Program-made: the position numbers and the translations under genes
The notes under the pieces: generated by a model
What the model was told of the DNA's origin: nothing
The model's database searches: none
The model's input: only the letters and a program-made list of their open reading frames with translations
Shown: positions 6,796 through 8,744 of the stretch, piece after piece
How the letters are laid out: every line of letters begins with the position of its first letter
Numbering within the stretch: position 1 is the stretch's first letter
DNA from: Thiohalobacter sp.
Lineage (GTDB): Bacteria > Pseudomonadota > Gammaproteobacteria > Thiohalobacterales > Thiohalobacteraceae
Length of the DNA: 8,744 nucleotides
Direction: 5' to 3'
Assembly: GCA_027030825.1 (NCBI GenBank)
Contig: JALVEM010000354.1
Span: forward strand, 1-8,744

Positions 6796-8034
6796 TCAAC
6801 GTACCAGCGAGTCGAGAAGAGACGCCAGTTCGGCTGCTCTCGCGCGTCTCGAATACTTCCGGGCACGATCGACAGGCACCGACCCGAGCCGCCCCGATTC
6901 CCAGTCATCGAGAATACGCACGAGCCCCGATGCAATCGCATCGACATCATCGATATCCAGTACCTCGCCAAGCTCGTCTCCGGACACGAGTGCTCCGGTA
7001 TCGCCCTGCGGATCGGCAAGTGCCAGGATAGGCTTGCCGATTCGCACATACTCGTACAGCTTGGCAGGTATCTGCTGATTGCACGATCTGCCCTGGAACA
7101 GCAACAGAATGTCGGCTTCGGCCATCTCCCGTAGCGCCTCGTCATAGGGGATGCTCTCGGCAAGCTCCACCATGTCCTCGATCCCCAGGGAACGGAGCCG
7201 TTCACGATAGAAATCCTCGTTGCCACTGGCGCGAAGCCTGACCTGCAGTCTGTCTGCGGAGATCACACCCTCACTGCGAAGCCTCGCCAGTGCCTCGAAA
7301 AAGGGCATGGGATTGCGCTCCTCGCGATACAGGAAGCCGCTGTGCAGCATCCTGCAGGGACCGGCTGGTCGGTGATTCTTCTGCCGAATGTCGAGTCGAG
7401 AGAAATGCCTTTCATCGAATCCGTTGGCGACGACCGCCCATTTCTCGCCTTCGACGTCTCCATACCTGTCGGCATAGACTCGCCGGGCTCCCGGTGTGGT
7501 GAAGACCACCCTGGAAGCCCTTTTGACGGTCATGCGGTCGAGACGCTGCCTGACGCGCCTCGCCAGTTCGGAATTGGCGGCGTCACTCAGATTCATGGGA
7601 TCTCGATAGTCGGCCACCCAGGGTATCCCCGTCATGCGGGACAATGTGGCAGCGACCAGATGCGACGTCGGAATGGGATAGGTCGACCACAGCACATCGG
7701 GCCGGAATCTGCGAATCATCGAAAGGCCCGTCGGCACGGCACCCAGCCACCAGCTGGCCCAGCGGTCGGGCAGGGCGAGCCATGCAGGGTATTTCCCGAA
7801 CAGGGAAAGATGCCGCCTGACATCGAGTCCGAATGCCCTGCGCACATACAGCCCCTCCGGCACGTCCTCGAGCAGCCGGTCGTTCACTCTGGAGTAGGCT
7901 CGCGGATGCGCGGTCAGGACGGCGGGCTCCCATCCGTGATCCGGAAGATAGCGCGCAAATCCCAGCACCCTGAGATTTCCGCTGCTGCCGAAATAGGGAG
8001 GAAACACGTAGGAAATCATCAGGACGCGTTTCAT
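6796..8034 (-). CDS. GT-B fold glycosyltransferase, family 4-like
   Basis: 412 residues, a normal length for a GT4 enzyme, with no signal peptide, so cytoplasmic and acting at the inner membrane face. It would transfer a sugar from a nucleotide-sugar donor to a lipid-linked or growing glycan. The N-terminal half opens with ISYVFPPYFGSSGN (7-20), the glycine-rich acceptor-side loop typical of the family, and includes WVADYRDPM (139-147). The C-terminal donor half has NGFDERHF (204-211), a strand near 228-233 (RMLHSG) and QQIPAKLYEYVRIGKPILAL (320-339), where Glu328 is the second Glu of the EX7E motif and the first is replaced by Gln320. Its stop is one base away from an in-frame ATG of the lipoprotein, so the two probably share a transcript. 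The ribosome site before the start is weak. Sugar specificity cannot be read from sequence. Confidence 0.92.
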   Translation of the reverse strand: MKRVLMISYVFPPYFGSSGNLRVLGFARYLPDHGWEPAVLTAHPRAYSRVNDRLLEDVPEGLYVRRAFGLDVRRHLSLFGKYPAWLALPDRWASWWLGAVPTGLSMIRRFRPDVLWSTYPIPTSHLVAATLSRMTGIPWVADYRDPMNLSDAANSELARRVRQRLDRMTVKRASRVVFTTPGARRVYADRYGDVEGEKWAVVANGFDERHFSRLDIRQKNHRPAGPCRMLHSGFLYREERNPMPFFEALARLRSEGVISADRLQVRLRASGNEDFYRERLRSLGIEDMVELAESIPYDEALREMAEADILLLFQGRSCNQQIPAKLYEYVRIGKPILALADPQGDTGALVSGDELGEVLDIDDVDAIASGLVRILDDWESGRLGSVPVDRARKYSRRARAAELASLLDSLVR

Positions 8035-8122
8035 TCTATCTGCCGCCGATCCAGGCCATGTACAATGGTCATGTACCTGATGATATCATGGCTGAATCCC
8101 CGACACCTTCCTGCAGGATTCC
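8035..8122. promoter_or_regulatory. Divergent promoter and operator region
   Basis: This 88-base gap must carry the promoters of the glycosyltransferase (leftward) and the asparagine-synthetase-like gene (rightward). It holds a direct repeat CATGTAC at 8057-8063 and 8070-8076, a perfect 10-bp palindrome ATGATATCAT at 8080-8089, and two near-consensus minus-10 hexamers on the plus strand, TACAAT (8061-8066) and TATCAT (8084-8089). No good minus-35 element pairs with either. AGGA at 8115-8118 is a weak ribosome site for the rightward gene. The repeats may bind a regulator that controls both directions. Confidence 0.4.
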
Positions 8123-8744
8123 ATGAGCCAGGTCCTGATCATTTGCCAGGAAAAAGGCGCCTCCGCCCCATCGAAAAGACTGTTCGATCGCGCCCTGGAA
8201 ATCTATCGGCAGGAATTCGGTCTCGCACCTTCCCGCCGACTGGTCACGAACCATTTCGCCTGTGCCGTCTTCGACCCACAGTTCGGGAGCGGTTTCCGCT
8301 TCGATACCGACACCAAATCCGGGCGCTGGTCGCTTCTGGTCGGCAGCTGGATCGACAGGAGACACTGTTCCGGGCCAATCGATCTCGGAGACGTTCCCGA
8401 TGCAGTCAAGGACATTCATGGAAGCTACCTGCTCGCCGCAGGAAGCATGCAGAAAAACGCAATCGCACTGGCCACCGATCCGCTGGGCATCTACCACGTC
8501 TATCGGAGAAAACTGGGAGAGTGCACACTGTACTGCACCTCCTCGCTGGTGCTCGCGCTGCTGGAAAAGGCGGAATGGCTCGATGACAGCCTGGCCGAAT
8601 TCCTGGCTACCGGAACCATATACGAAAATCGTTCGTTCTTCGAAGGCATCACGAAACTCCGGCCCGCATCGATTCATCTGCATCGCCAAGGCAGCTACAG
8701 TGAATTCACATACTGGGATCTTCCTGCACTACTGAACGAGAATC
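8123..8744 (+). CDS. Asparagine-synthetase-like protein, N-terminal part (partial at right edge)
   Basis: The frame is open from ATG 8123 to the window end: 207 residues, with the C-terminal part missing. An in-frame TGA at 8093 bounds it upstream. The order of motifs is that of the glutaminase-like (class II, Ntn) half of asparagine synthetase: HGSYLLAAG (99-107), TDPLGIYHVY (118-127), CTSSLVLALL (138-147), LAEFLATGTIY (157-167), FFEGITKLRPASI (172-184) and YWDLP (197-201). The catalytic Cys2 is absent (MSQVL start), and Arg of the usual RDPLG is Thr118, so glutamine hydrolysis is doubtful. The missing C-terminal half should be the ATP-pyrophosphatase synthetase domain. Relatives occur in exopolysaccharide and exosortase-linked clusters and in beta-lactam or carbapenam synthetases. 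Here, beside a glycosyltransferase, an amide- or ester-forming step on a glycan or precursor is likely. The opposite-strand frame over this region is not supported. Confidence 0.8.
   Translation, partial: MSQVLIICQEKGASAPSKRLFDRALEIYRQEFGLAPSRRLVTNHFACAVFDPQFGSGFRFDTDTKSGRWSLLVGSWIDRRHCSGPIDLGDVPDAVKDIHGSYLLAAGSMQKNAIALATDPLGIYHVYRRKLGECTLYCTSSLVLALLEKAEWLDDSLAEFLATGTIYENRSFFEGITKLRPASIHLHRQGSYSEFTYWDLPALLNEN

Noticed and set aside
6795..7226. N-terminal extension of the lipoprotein frame into the glycosyltransferase gene
   Set aside because: The extra residues have no signal peptide and are an off-frame reading of the glycosyltransferase C-terminal half. The lipobox 30 residues after ATG 6785 fixes the real start nearby.
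7342..8586. Plus-strand frame of about 414 codons antisense to the glycosyltransferase
   Set aside because: No recognisable motif. It crosses the divergent promoter gap and overlaps two supported genes in other frames.
8069..8689. Minus-strand frame of about 206 codons at the right end
   Set aside because: The opposite plus-strand frame from 8123 matches asparagine synthetase motifs in order, so this one is its shadow.

Overview
The window reads as a GC-rich proteobacterial chromosome segment, most likely from a gammaproteobacterium. Three points suggest this: a Lol-type lipoprotein signal, a GlyGly-CTERM (rhombosortase) sorting tail, and intrinsic terminators with short T tracts. The genus cannot be named from the sequence. 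No tRNA, rRNA, CRISPR array, insertion sequence or attachment site was seen.

Layout. Three genes lie on the minus strand and are transcribed right to left: a GT4-type glycosyltransferase (8034 to 6796), a 706-residue lipoprotein (6785 to 4665) and a 1441-residue secreted multidomain protein (4407 to 82). On the plus strand, diverging from the glycosyltransferase across an 88-base gap, is the 5' part of an asparagine-synthetase-like gene (from 8123) that runs off the right edge. The glycosyltransferase stop and the lipoprotein start are almost fused. A 257-base gap then separates the lipoprotein gene from the large gene; it holds a probable terminator, a CRP-like palindrome and a strong ribosome binding site. 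The large gene ends in a clear terminator at 21-58.

The two big proteins are paralogues across an exported module of about 650 residues. Its N-terminal part resembles the RIFT-barrel domain of the PcRGLX/YetA-like (exo-rhamnogalacturonan lyase-like) group, and it is followed by a helix-rich, aromatic-rich region. The lipoprotein is little more than this module on a lipid anchor. The large protein adds an Ig-like domain, a probable carbohydrate-binding beta domain, long Gly/Ser linkers, calcium-binding DxDxDG repeats, a fibronectin-III-like domain, a choice-of-anchor U-like domain and a GlyGly-CTERM tail.

Taken together this looks like the edge of an extracellular polysaccharide locus. A cytoplasmic glycosyltransferase and an amidotransferase-like ligase would build or decorate a glycan, and two differently anchored surface proteins would bind, trim or degrade it. 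The glycosyltransferase fold, both export signals and the paralogy are well supported. The lyase or hydrolase activity and the shared substrate are inference.
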